The position numbers and the translations under genes were made by a program. 64,000 bases of DNA from Branchiostoma lanceolatum (lineage: Eukaryota; Chordata; Leptocardii; Amphioxiformes; Branchiostomatidae). The stretch spans positions 6,927,734 to 6,991,733 of the forward strand of contig NC_089738.1 in the NCBI RefSeq assembly GCF_035083965.1, given 5' to 3'. Below are positions 11,905 through 23,800 of the stretch, one piece after another (position 1 is the first letter of the stretch; each line of letters opens with the position of its first letter). The notes beneath the pieces were generated by a model. That model ran no database searches and was not told the DNA's origin. It worked only from the letters and a program-made list of their open reading frames with translations.

Positions 11905-14900
11905 CTTTCGGGTGTGACCCCTATTTGACCCGTGGGACACCCTGCGGCTACCGTTTTTTCAATTCAAGGGAAAGGACGCCGTGGTGACTTTGTATTGCAC
12001 AGGCGGTAAACCGCCTCATGGGGTAACGCACCGGCCGGGTTTGTACTGAAGAGTAAAAACTAAGCTGCATATCCGGACAGGTTTATTTGATCCCGCCATT
12101 CACTCCGGGATGGACCCCTACTCTTTTCGATATCTGTGGTGGGTTCAGTTCTTAAACGAGGTGTGGTCCTAGCTCCTGAAATATGGCCGGGACCTCCATT
12201 TAACGTCCTATCCGAGGGACGTCCCTAACCGAAGCTAGGTACTCATTTTCACCCGAGTCGAGTGAGGAAATAGGTCTTATTCAAATTGGACCTGTCACTA
12301 GTGTCAGGGATTTGAACTTTTAAGGACCTCCCTATGCTCTGAGTCAACAAAGACGAGACCTCGCCAATCATTAAATTGTGTCCACAGGATATATAATGTA
12401 GCAATCATTAACCCGTGTCCGTAGGCACGGAGCTGGCAAAGCAAGCATTGGAACAGGGTCATGACGTCACAGCTCTGGTCAGGAATGAGGACAAGATGAG
12501 GGAAAAGGTCCCAGATCAGAAGCTAAAGGTAACAACAAATGGCTGTATCGCCCAGCCGAAACATCAAACTAAAGAAACAAATGACAGTATAAACTGACCA
12601 ACGATTTGCACACCTGAGACATTTACAATCTTTAGTCCTATCTCTCATTGTTCTTTATATCACCATTAAATGCATCTCCGTACAAAAACAGCAACAAACT
12701 TTTTCAGGTCGAGACTGTCGACGTGACGTCTGTAGAATCCCTCACACCTCACTTCAAGGGAAAGGACGCCGTGGTGAATGCTCTAAGCCATGTTGGAGGT
12801 ACGAAATGGGTCTTAAATTGCATTTGGTGTGATTTCCTTACACTAGCTCTGAGCAGATTATTCTCATTTCTATCTAAACGTTGGCCGTCTTATCACAGAT
12901 TTTACTTCCAGGCGGTTTCAGTGTAAGCACAGAAATATTGGACAACAATCACTGCGCTGCCAGAGGAAAGATCAACCCCTTTTGGGTACGTCTGATGAGG
13001 ACAATGTCACAAACGTTTCCATCCAGTACAAGAAGAGCCCCAGGTCTTTGTCCGTTGTTTCTCCCGATCCCCTACACCTACACCTCCATTCCGAACAGTC
13101 CAGAAACAGATCTTATGATTATATTAGCTTCTGCAACCATGTTTCCGAATGTTCTGCTAGCTCTCTTTGCATGTCACAGTCTAGGAGTGAACGTATCGTC
13201 CTTTACAGAACTTAAAGATACCGTCACCATCTTCTCTGAGTCCATGAAGGCCATCGTACCGGCCACGAGGAACGCCAACGTCCGCCGTCTGCTCACCTTG
13301 TCCGCATGGTTCACCTTCGGTAGGCAGCAGATGTTATACCCTGGCAGCCAGACTCTAGCAGAAAAGTTATTGATAGTAAAGTGAATTGGTCGTAGTTATT
13401 AGAAAATGATTTTTTTAAAATTAGGTAATAACTATCATTTTTGATAACTACAGATGATAAATTGATATCAATTTGTGCGAACGTACGTTTGTAGCTTTAA
13501 TCATTATGCACATGGAAAACATAGTTTCATCGCATTGTTATGTACCAAAGTGCTGTATTTTAAATTTGAAAAAAAATAAAATATTACGGGCAATAAAATT
13601 TGATGACGTCATCCATTTGGTCTAAAAAATCTGATTTAGAATTATGTCATGACCAGCTATCAATATTCAGTACAGCTACAGTTCTTTCTTAATCCGTTAA
13701 TGAGAAAACAATAAAAAGTCAACAAGCCAATTTAGCCGGGGAGACTTAACGTGCTCGAGGTGTGGTTCTCCTTAAATACGGGCCTCCGGCTTCACGTCCG
13801 ACCCAAGAGGACGCCCCTAACCGAAGCTAGGTACTTATTTTCACCTGAGTCGAGTTAGGAGATAGACATAAAGTGCTTTCCCAAGGCCACAACATTGGTG
13901 CCTGCTGTGGATTCGAACCTTTAGAATTCCAAGTCAATAGCCCTAATCACTATCTTACCACATGGGAACATTACAGATGACCCAAAAGAACCGACGCCGC
14001 CATTCATTCTTCAACTTCTGGGAAATGTTCTGAAGGACCTAGCCAGGATGGAGACGTACATCATGGAGGAGTGTAGCGACCTGGACTGGACTTTAGCCAG
14101 GTTCCCTTATCTAGTGGCTGGGCCTGCCACAGGTGGGGCACATTCACCTCCAATTGGGCCATGTTCATTCGATTATATGGATGACATCCATGCGCGCATC
14201 AATTTTCGTCCGTTTAAAAAATTTTTTTTTACCATACTGGAAATCGTACAAACTAGCTGCAAAATGAGCAAATATCGTGAATTGCGCAAAAATATCGAAA
14301 AACGGATACTAACGTCGTAGAAAGCCTAAGTGAATTCTCATGTCAAAGAAGAAGATGTGAAAGAACAAAAATGAGGAACTATTGTTCGGTATACCATACT
14401 CACGTGTGTTCAGTTATTTGTTGACCCTTCCTGACCACTTAGATTTCATAATGAAGGCAACTTATTTTCAAAGGCTTTTTTTCGCTTTTTTGCCGTTCCC
14501 AGTGGATGTCATCCACATAATCGAATCACCATGGCCTTATGATGGTAGGCAAGAGGCCTACACGCGGTACGAGTATGAATAGATAGATAACCATCCTCTG
14601 TACGCGGTAACTAAACTTTGATGATTCAGATGTAAATCCTCTACCAGGATGTAGCAATCTTTATGTGGTCATTTACTGCAGATGTAAACCTCTACCAGGA
14701 TGAAGCAATCTTTATGTGATCATTTACTGCAGATATAAACCTCTACCAGGATGTAGCAATCTTTCTGTAATCATATACTGCAGATGTAAACCTCTACCAG
14801 GATGTAGCAATCTTTCTGTGATCATTTACTGCAGATGTAAACCTCTACCAGGATGTAGCTAGCAATCTTTATGTAATCATTTACTGCAGATGTAAACCTC

Positions 14901-16419
14901 TACCAGGATATAGCAATCTTTATGTGATCATTTACTGCAGATGTAAACCTCTACCAGGATGTAGCAATCTTTCTGTGATCATTTACTGCAGATGTAAACC
15001 TCTACCAGGATGTAGCAATCTTTCTGTGATCATTTACTGCAGATGTAAACCTCTACCAGGATGTAGCAATCTTTATGTGATCATTTACTGCAGATGTAAA
15101 CCTCTACCATGCAGGATGTAGCAATCTTTATGTCATCATTTACTGCAGATGTGAACCTCTACCAGGATGTAGCAATCTTTATGTGATCATTTACTGCAGA
15201 TGTAAACCTCTACCAGGATGTAGCAATCTTTATATCATTTACTGCATCTCTACCAGGATGTAGCAATCTTTTTCTGATCATTTACTGCATTACAAATGTT
15301 CTTACTTAGATCTGATATTTTTAGATCCGAGATCCAATCATTATAGCGATAGTGCATTTCGGCACTGTAGTAATATAACTATATGTATATTGACTATATG
15401 TATTTATATTTTTACAGAGTTACCATTGATTGAAAAAGAGAATGCGACCCAAGTCTCCGGTGTGCAAGGCAAGATGTCCAGGGGAGATGTCGCAAGGTAA
15501 GGCGTGTTTGGGCGATGGCAGTTGTATACGCTAGTAGCATCGTATATACCCGGTCACTTTCGCCGTCGGATCGTACGGTCGTCGTGCAATCGAAACCCAA
15601 GAGCATTCGTGGGTTAGTTGTGCATGTGTTGTACAAACGTCAGTTGTCATTTTACTGTCATCTTAGATCTCAGATACTTGTCACTCGTTGGTACTGTCAC
15701 AGTCTGCTTGAAAATCGTGCGACATCAAAATCGTACGATGAACTTTGATGAATGTGACTGTGTACGCCGTATCCTATCATAGCGAGTCTCTTCCTAATAA
15801 ATAAAAGTTCAGCCAAAAGCAAGTCCAAATGTCCACAACAATATTTTCTAAACGTATCATGCACACGTACTGCAGTATTTCACCTTAGAGGGGCAAGATG
15901 TACCACAAAACATGGCATACCTATATTGTGTAACAAAGGGTTTGAGTTAGGAGCCCCTACTGGAGCCTCACTTTGGTGCATGACCCCGAGCTGACCCCGG
16001 GAATTAAAAATGGCCGCCGTTATTGGAAAAAGGTCGTTCTCTATGATATATTTGCATAAGAGAACGAAGAGACTCGGCAGCTATATAATAGGTTTGGATA
16101 CCAGGCTATGTAGACGCTTGTACGTGTGTTGTTCAAACGACGTGACTAGACGAAATCTTTTGTCCCATGGTAGATCTATAAAGTCATGTCACGTGTTATT
16201 TCTTTGTAGGTTTGATAGCCATGTTTTATTTGCATGTCTCATTTGTCCTGAATTAAATCAGCATTTGTATATCTACGATTAATGTGAGATACCTAGTAGT
16301 TTGACACTCTATTTCACACTCTTTCCCGTTACTTCTATAGGTTCGTCCTGGCGACTTTGTCTTCCGACAAGTACAAAGGCAAAGCTGTTGCCGTCATCAC
16401 TGTCCAGAATGAAAAGTAA
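11777..16419 (+). CDS. NAD(P)-binding reductase, BLVRB/NmrA-like (flavin or biliverdin reductase type), 7 exons, 218 aa
   Basis: Exons 11777-11813, 12425-12528, 12708-12798, 13209-13319, 13977-14132, 15418-15496 and 16341-16419 join in frame to 218 residues, close to the roughly 206 of vertebrate BLVRB. The N-terminus MKMVIVGASGRSG carries the GxxGxxG dinucleotide-binding turn of a Rossmann fold. The signature stretch VTALVRNEDKM follows, then DVTSVESL and KDAVVNAL. Later come FSESMKAIV, the conserved METYIMEECSDLDWTLAR region with a GPAT turn, and GKMSRGDVARFVLATL near the end. Family members are cytosolic and reduce flavins, biliverdin or quinones with NADPH; the substrate here is unknown. 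Intron 3 is 410 bases and matches the left-arm intron once the MITE is removed. A possible AATAAA signal lies at 16980. Confidence 0.88.
11985..12370 (-). mobile_element. tRNA-derived SINE, copy in the right arm (intron 1 of the reductase)
   Basis: Reverse-oriented counterpart of 9425-9815, with the tail end at about 11985-12000 and the tRNA-like head at about 12300-12370. It was duplicated along with the arm. Confidence 0.6.
13740..13965 (-). mobile_element. tRNA-derived SINE fragment in reductase intron 4
   Basis: Shares ACCGAAGCTAGGTACT and CACCTGAGTCGAGT with the 11985-12370 copy. It ends in a B-box-like GATTCGAACCT and AAGTCAATAGCCCTAATCAC, the complement of the tRNA-like head. Confidence 0.55.
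14157..14536. mobile_element. MITE beside the donor of reductase exon 5
   Basis: The ends are inverted: CATTCGATTATATGGATGAC at the left and its near complement at the right (GGATGTCATCCACATAATCG). A second family member lies at 28836-29115 in the carboxylesterase gene, with ends GATTATATGGATGACATC and its complement. This copy starts about 25 bases downstream of the exon 5 donor. Confidence 0.65.
14625..15295. repeat. 51-base minisatellite in reductase intron 5
   Basis: About 13 units of 51 bases carrying AAACCTCTACCAGGATGTAG and TGATCATTTACTGCAGATG, with small deletions at both ends. Because 51 is divisible by three, part of the array reads open as a 17-residue repeat. That open frame lies between spliced exons and is not considered coding. 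Confidence 0.9.
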
Positions 16420-17887
16420 ACATCAACAGCAATGACGTAACCGTCAACAACAACAACAACAACAATGGCAGTGACCGCTCAACTGTTATAATCATAATCA
16501 CATATTCTAAATTTCAAAAGCAAAACGCAAACTTGATGTTTTTTGTGATGAATATATAGCAGTAGTTTCTAATCTATGTTACACCATCATAATATAACCG
16601 TGTTGACCCCTACTTTGATATCACTGGTCACATTACAAAGAGTTACCTTATCTTGGTATGATGGTATATAAAAATTATTTGTCTTCTTCTTTCCAAATTT
16701 AACAGTGCCTAACGCCTGTTGCAGACAATCATTTGTATAGATCTACCATACTGTATTTCTGAATTTAGCTACCCATATGGATCCATTCCATAAACCAGTA
16801 CAAAGCTAATCTATCTTATTAGAAACAACAACAACAGTAAATAAGAATACAGGCAGAAATCGTAGTTTTTTTTTACAAATCAGGGCAAATCTAAACTTCT
16901 GTTTAAAAGGACTAGTGGAATACAAGGCAAATTATGAATATTAACAAGCAAAACTCTGTTAAGGTTAATCAATAGTTTGAATAAACATGGTTACGTCAAC
17001 AATGTCAAGTGTTGCTTATCAGTATGTGGTCATCGCGTCTTCATGTAACGTTAGTCATTAACACAAAATATTATAAGGCAAACATTTGCGTGCAATCGCA
17101 GAACATCCCCCCCCCCCAATATCCAAAAGTGATGCCCTCAGGTACATAACTGTTGGTGCAATTCTACAAAAAGTCGTTAGCTTTTATGCAGCTATTCATT
17201 TATAGCGTATAGGTTCTAGCTATCCCTTTGTGTTTTGACCACTAGCTGCAGGGCCCCTGGGACAGGCCTACCAGCAGGGGAATATTTGCCCCGATGTGTC
17301 AACTGACAGGTGTTAGGTGCCATATGTTAGAGAGTCTTATCATGCAATATATATATAGCGGATTTATAAACTTTCCTAATCAATTATGCAAATTAGGGGG
17401 CCCAAAATCTAATCATTTCGAGGTTTCATAAAGACATACCGATATACCAAATATCAAGACAATCCACCCAGGCCTTCTCAATTTATCGTCTTCATTTACA
17501 TAGACACAGAGTGGAACTCTATGCCTGGAGAGATGGTGGCTGCCCCCTCCCTGGCGTCTTTCAGGGACAGGGTAGCTTACCTCCACTAGACCCAGCTAGA
17601 AATTACACACCTCCCCCTCCCCACTACTTAGTACAGACAACAGAAACCATTCCAAGCACCAGCACTACCCATCAAGTGTAGCAGATTCATCAACAAGCTG
17701 ATGTTGGCTACCCAACCTAAAGAAGAAGAAGGCACACAGGCACACGCTCTGCAAAACATAACCTTCTTGGCGAAGGTAATGAGCGCACAATACGGTGAGT
17801 TCTATTTCGTCATGATGTGACGTCACAGTGAGTTGTGTTATGAGGAACACAACTGCACAAACGTTAAGTGTAACAAGAATGCCCGGA
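16420..17887. other. Intergenic stretch between the reductase gene and the unknown gene
   Basis: The stretch holds the likely 3' UTR of the reductase, a short poly-C run at about 17107, and a dispersed repeat at about 17330-17480 with CAATTATGCAAATTAGGGGG that also occurs near 61150-61460. No supported exon was found. A short ATG exon-like segment at 17769-17785 (MSAQY followed by GTGAG) was considered weak. Confidence 0.4.
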
Positions 17888-20800
17888 ATGGAGCGTAAGT
17901 GGCTAAAGTGGGAACGGTACGGGAAGAGAATGAATCGAGAACAGGAAGATTCGAACAAACCTGTGAGGTCTTCACGTGAAGATGTCTATAATGTGGACCC
18001 GAGGTAAGGACTTGTCTGGGAAAATGAAAGATGGCATTTTGGTAGCACCACCGTTTAGGCTCCCCTCTCACTGAATCCGCGGCACGCTGGCGGCGTAGCT
18101 GCGGCAGATCGAATTGACAAAGCACTCAACGAATTTCATGGACAAAAAAGGAATTTTTTTTGGGTCATACTTGTACGTTTTGAATGATATTCCCATTATA
18201 AAGTCAAGGGTAACAAAAATCCAGTTTAGGACGTAGCAACGCCGCCAGCGTGCCGCGGGTCTAGTGAGAGTGGGGCTTACGACCAAGCAAGCCAAGCACT
18301 AAAGCGAGAATCTCACTGAAGCTACGGCACGTTGGCGACCTCGCTGCGGCCGAGCGATTTGACAGAGCGCTAGATGAATTTCATCGATAAAAAAACTAAT
18401 CTTTTTACGCTTTATGTGTTTGGGTGTCTTTTTAGTCTACATGATATTCCCAGTATAAAGTCAAGGGTAACACAAGTACGATTTAAGGACGCAGCAACGT
18501 CGCCAACGTGCCGCATTCCAGTGAGATACGTTATATCTGCTTTAACTTGGAAACAGAAGTTGGCAATATTTGTAAGGAGTATTTCACGTTGATTTTTTGT
18601 TGTTGAGAGGACATGGTCAAATTCTAACTCTAAGATGTGAACAGAAGTCTTTCGCACACAAAGGTTTCTCCTTTTGTTTTCTTGTAATCAAACGTTCTTG
18701 AACAGCGTTGTTCGATTAGCGGTAAATCTCTGCATTGTTCTGGAACAAGATATTCGTCTTGTTTTGATGGAAGATTTCAAAAGGAATATGAGTTTATGTG
18801 TATTTCTTAATCTAGAAAAGTTTTTGGAGATTTCGGATACTTTCGTGAATAATCTGTTTCTTTCGGCTTCAAATTTGGGACATTCGCATATAAAATTTAT
18901 TTCATTTTCCACTGCTTTCGTTGCACACTGTTTACATGTTCTGTCCTGGACCGGTAGCTTTTTTGTACGGGCTAATATAACGTTACATCTATCGTGATGA
19001 CTGAAATCTATTTTGTCCTATGTCTCCAAGTAGTTTCGAATTTCTACGTTTGGCGCTAGTTGTAGTTGAATAGTCTAGCGTTCTGTTACTAGTATATTTC
19101 TCCGTAGTTTTAGGCGGGAAAACAGACATCGTTCCAAGAGTCGCCAAGTTCGACAGTACCTAGTCTAGTCTAGCGTTCTGTTATATATCTCCGTAGTGTT
19201 AGGTGGGAAAACAGACACCGTTCTAAGCAGCGCTAAGTTCAACAGTACCTAATCTAGTCTAGCGTTCTGTTATCATATATTTCTCCGTAGTTTTAGGCGG
19301 GAAAACAGACATCATTCCAAGAGTCGCCAAGTTCGACAGTACCTAGTCTAGTCTAGCGTTCTGTTATATATCTCCGTAGTGTTAGGTGGGAAAACAGACA
19401 CCGTTCTAAGCAGCGCTAAGTTCAACAGTACCTAATCTAGTCTAGCGTTCTGTTATCATATATTTCTCCATAGTTTCAGGCGGGAAAACAGACATCGTTC
19501 CAAGAGTAGCCAAGTTCGACAGTACCTAGTCTAGTCTATTATATTTCTCCGTAGTTTTAGGCGGGAAAACAGACATCGTTCCAATAGTCGCCAAGTTCCA
19601 CAGTACCTAGTCTAGTCTAGCGTTCTGTTATATTTCTCCGTAGTGTTAGGCGGGAAAACAGACACCGTTCTAAGCAGCGCTAAGTTCAACAGTACCTAGT
19701 CTAGTCTAGCGTTCTGTTATCATATATTTCTCCGTAGTTTTAGGCGGGAAAACAGACATCATTCCAAGAGTCGCCAAGTTCGACAGTACCTTGTCTGGTC
19801 TGTTATATTTCTCCGTAGTGTTAGGCGGGAAAACAGACATCGTTCCAATAGTCGCCAAGTTCCACAGTACCTAGTCTAGTCTAGCGTTCTGTTATATTTC
19901 TCCGTAGTTTTAGGCGGGAAAACAGACATCATTCCAAGAGTCGACAAGTTCGACAGTACCTTGTCTGGTCTGTTATATTTCTCCGTAGTGTTAGGCGGGA
20001 AAACAGACATCGTTCCAATAGTCGCCAAGTTCCACAGTACCTAGTCTAGTCTAGCGTTCTGTTATATTTCTCCGTAGTTTTAGGCGGGAAAACAGACATC
20101 ATTCCAAGAGTCGACAAGTTCGACAGTACCTTGTCTGGTCTGTTATATTTCTCCGTAGTGTAAGGCGGGAAAACAGACATCGTTCCAATAGTCGCCAAGT
20201 TCCACAGTACCTAGTCTAGTCTAGCGTTCTGTTATATTTCTCCGTAGTGTTAGGCGGGAAAACAGACACCGTTCCAATAGTCGCCAAGTTCTACAGTACC
20301 TAGTCTAGTCTAGCGTTCTGTTATATTTCTCCGTAGTGTTAGGCGGGAAAACAGACATCGTTCCAATAGTCGCCAAGTTCTACAGTACCTAGTCTAGTCT
20401 AGCGTTCTGTTATATTTCTCCGTAGTGTTAGGCGGGAAAACAGACACCGTTCCAATAGTCGCCAAGTTCGACAGTACCTTGTCTGGTCTGTTATATTTCT
20501 CCGTAGTGTTAGGCGGGAAAACAGACATCATTCCAAGAGTCGACAAGTTCGACAGTACCTAGTCTAGTCTGTTATATTTTCTCCGTAGTGTTAGGCGGGA
20601 AAACAGACATCGTTCCAATAGTCGCCAAGTTCCACAGTATCTAGTCTAGTCTAGCGTTCTGTTATATTTCTCCGTAGTGTTAGGCGGGAAAACAGACACC
20701 GTTCCAATAGTCGCCAAGTTCGACAGTACCTTGTCTGGTCTGTTATATTTCTCCGTAGTGTTAGGCGGGAAAACAGACATCATTCCAAGAGTCGACAAGT

Positions 20801-23800
20801 TCGACAGTACCTAGTCTAGTCTGTTATATTTTCTCCGTAGTGTTAGGCGGGAAAACAGACATCGTTCCAATAGTCGCCAAGTTCCACAGTATCTAGTCTA
20901 GTCTAGCGTTCTGTTATATTTCTCCGTAGTTTTAGGCGGGAAAACAGACACCGTTCCCAGAGTCGCCAAGTCCGCCAGTACCTAGTCTAGTCTATTATAT
21001 TTCTCCGTAGTTTTAGGCGGGAAAACAGACATCGTTCCAATAGTCGCCAAGTTCCACAGTATCTAGTCTAGTCTAGCGTTCTGTTATATTTCTCCGTAGT
21101 GTTAGGCGGGAAAACAGACATCGTTCTAAGAGTCGCAAAGTTCTTTTCGACAGGACCTAGACTAGTCTAGCGTTCTGTTGTATTTCTCCGTAGTGTTAGG
21201 CGGGAAAACAGACACCGTTCTAAGAGTCGCCAAGTTCTTTTCGACAGTACCTTGTCTAGTCTAGCGTTCTGTTATATTTCTCCGTAGTTTTAGGCGGGAA
21301 AACAGACATCGATATCGTTCCAAGAGTAGCCAAGTTCGACAGTACCTAGTCTAGTCTATCATATTTCTCCGTAGTTTTAGGCGGGAAAACAGACATCGTT
21401 CCAATAGTCGCCAAGTTCCACAGTACCTAGTCTAGTCTAGCGTTCTATTATATTTCTCCGTAGTTTTAGGCGGGAAAACAGACATCGTTCTAAGAGTAGC
21501 CAAGTTCCACAGTACCTAGTCTAGTCTAGCGTTCTGTTATATTTCTCCATAGGTTCAGGCGGGAAAACAAACATCGTTCCAAGAGTAGCCAAGTTCCACA
21601 GTACCTAGTCTAGTCTATTATATTTCTCCGTAGTTTTAGGCGGGAAAACAGACATCGTCCCAATAGTCGCCAAGTTCCACAGTACCTAGTCTAGTCTAGC
21701 GTTCTATTATATTTCTCCGTAGTTTTAGGCGGGAAAACAGACATCGTTCTAAGAGTAGCCAAGTTCCACAGTACCTAGTCTAGTCTAGCGTTCTGTTATA
21801 TTTCTCCATAGTTTCAGGCGGGAAAACAGACATCGTTCCAAGAGTCGCCAAGTTCCACAGTACCTAGTCTAGTCTAGCGTTCTGTTATATTTCTCCATAG
21901 GTTCAGGCGGGAAAACAGACATCGTTCCAAGAGTCGCCAAGTTCGACAGTACCTAGTCTAGTCTAGCGTTCTGTTATATTTCTCCGTAGTTTCAGGCGGG
22001 AAAACAGACATCGTTCCAAGAGTAGCCAAGTTCGACAGTACCTAGTCTAGTCTATTATATTTCTCCGTAGTTTTAGGCGGGAAAACAGACATCGTCCCAA
22101 TAGTCGCCAAGTTCCACAGTACCTAGTCTAGTCTAGCGTTCTATTATATTTCTCCGTAGTTTTAGGCGGGAAAACAGACATCGTTCTAAGAGTAGCCAAG
22201 TTCCACAGTACCTAGTCTAGTCTAGCGTTCTGTTATATTTCTCCGTAGTGTTAGGCGGGAAAACAGACACCGTTCCCAGAGTCGCCAAGTCCGGCAGTAC
22301 CTAGCCCGCAAGGCCAACAACGAACCAAAGTACGATGCCCCTAAAAACAGCAGCTTGCAGCGCATTGGTCCAGGATTCCTAATTCCTCGGTACAAGCGGG
22401 CAAACTATCCAGACACAATCTTGTTTCAGGACTCCGGTAAGTGCTAGCTAGCTCTTGTTACAAGATGAAAAAATCCAAAACAAACAGGAAACTATATTAG
22501 TTACACTTATAACAGTAAAAAATTTCAAATACATAGACAAAAATCATATTAATACATGCACTTTATTTACAATAAGAATTGCCCTTTATGAATTACACGT
22601 TTTATCATAGAATACACATGCTCTTACACGTTATAAAACACGCGTTTATGAGAGCAACTAGTGCAAAAATAGATATATAACGTTATGAATTCTATAAATA
22701 GTCGATACTTCTGATCCTTACCTTACCTTACCTAGTCCCGTCCCGTACTTCTGATATTCAACTTCAATTTGGGTTTTACCCCCAGATGCCCCCGTCAGGG
22801 TCAACGTAGGGGGTGGGGTGTCCCGGGTCAAGGCGGGCAGGCCTCCAGTCTGGCCCGGAAAGTCTCGGGCACGACCGGGCCAAAAATGCATGTGGACAAC
22901 AACAAAAAAAAACACGTAAAAACGCATGTGGAAAAAAAATATCAAAATTTCATACTTTGCTGACGAAACTAGTACAGACTTTTCCCTCTAATGTCGTCTG
23001 TGTACTATTTCTATCTAGATCCTCCTCCTGCAAATAGACCGATCTACGACAACTTCCGTCATCCGAAGCAGGTGCCCAAGCCGGCCAACTGGGAGCTCAT
23101 CTTGGAGGATTACGACCGCCTGTGGAAGCTGTCACGATCCTACCAACTAAAACGTAAGACATAGAAATACTACCTGGCGTTTGTAGAAAGTCAAGTTAAG
23201 TCAAACTTAATTGCATAACGATTGCAACAGGTACAATGTGCGGCAAATAGTACAAACTATATGGAGGTTCTAGGCTATACAATATTATAATACAAACTAC
23301 AGGAATAGCCTCCGTTGCAGGCTCTGAACCGGCTTTTTGGGGGGCTAAATAATACACTCTTTGCAGCCAGCCCGTAACTATAGGCAGGAAATTCGCACCT
23401 CTGCGTTAATCGCCCTAACGTGATTTTAATTTCACTTTGACATGGCGAAATACCGCAGGCTCTAGCCGGCTGATAGTTACGGGGTTGGCTGATAGTTACG
23501 GGCTGGCTGCAAAGAGTGTATTATTTAGCCCCCCAAAAAGCCGATTCAGAGCCTGCAACGGAGGCTACTACAGTAAGGCTCTAGGCGATACAGTGTTGTC
23601 AATGGTAGATAATATCAACAGGAGGTACAATAATTAGTCGTATATGTCAATAATACAAACAATTATTATCATATGATGAGGAGTTGAATGTCTTACACAA
23701 TTAAGTCGCTATTTCACGGATTCTTTTTTGCAAATGATCTTCGATCTTATAGCGCTTAAATATGCAAGAGATGTTTCACACAGGGTCAGAGGACTGCTTT

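Larger units (their letters stand above)
11905..16240. repeat. Right arm of the large inverted duplication
   Basis: Reverse-complement partner of 7020-9890. The inner edge is near 11905-11945 (ACCCCTATTTGACCCGTGGG) and the outer edge near 16180-16240 (CATGTCACGTGTTATTTC and GGTTTGATAGCCATG). It contains exons 2-6 of the intact reductase, while exon 7 lies just outside it. It is longer than the left arm because of the 13390-15400 segment. Confidence 0.85.

Noticed and set aside
12881-13384. 167-codon open frame
   Set aside because: It contains reductase exon 4 (13209-13319) in frame, but the rest is intron. Splice phases and the left-arm comparison support the shorter exon.
14924-15121. Open frame with a 17-residue Cys-containing repeat
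   Set aside because: Generated by the 51-base intronic minisatellite of the reductase gene.
17769-17785. Alternative first exon MSAQY followed by GTGAG
   Set aside because: Its phase does not match exon 2 as well as the 17888-18003 exon does, and it is too short to support.
19060-22320. CRISPR-like array of direct repeats
   Set aside because: Units are about 86 bases with no unique spacers and lie in a eukaryotic intron, so this is a minisatellite.
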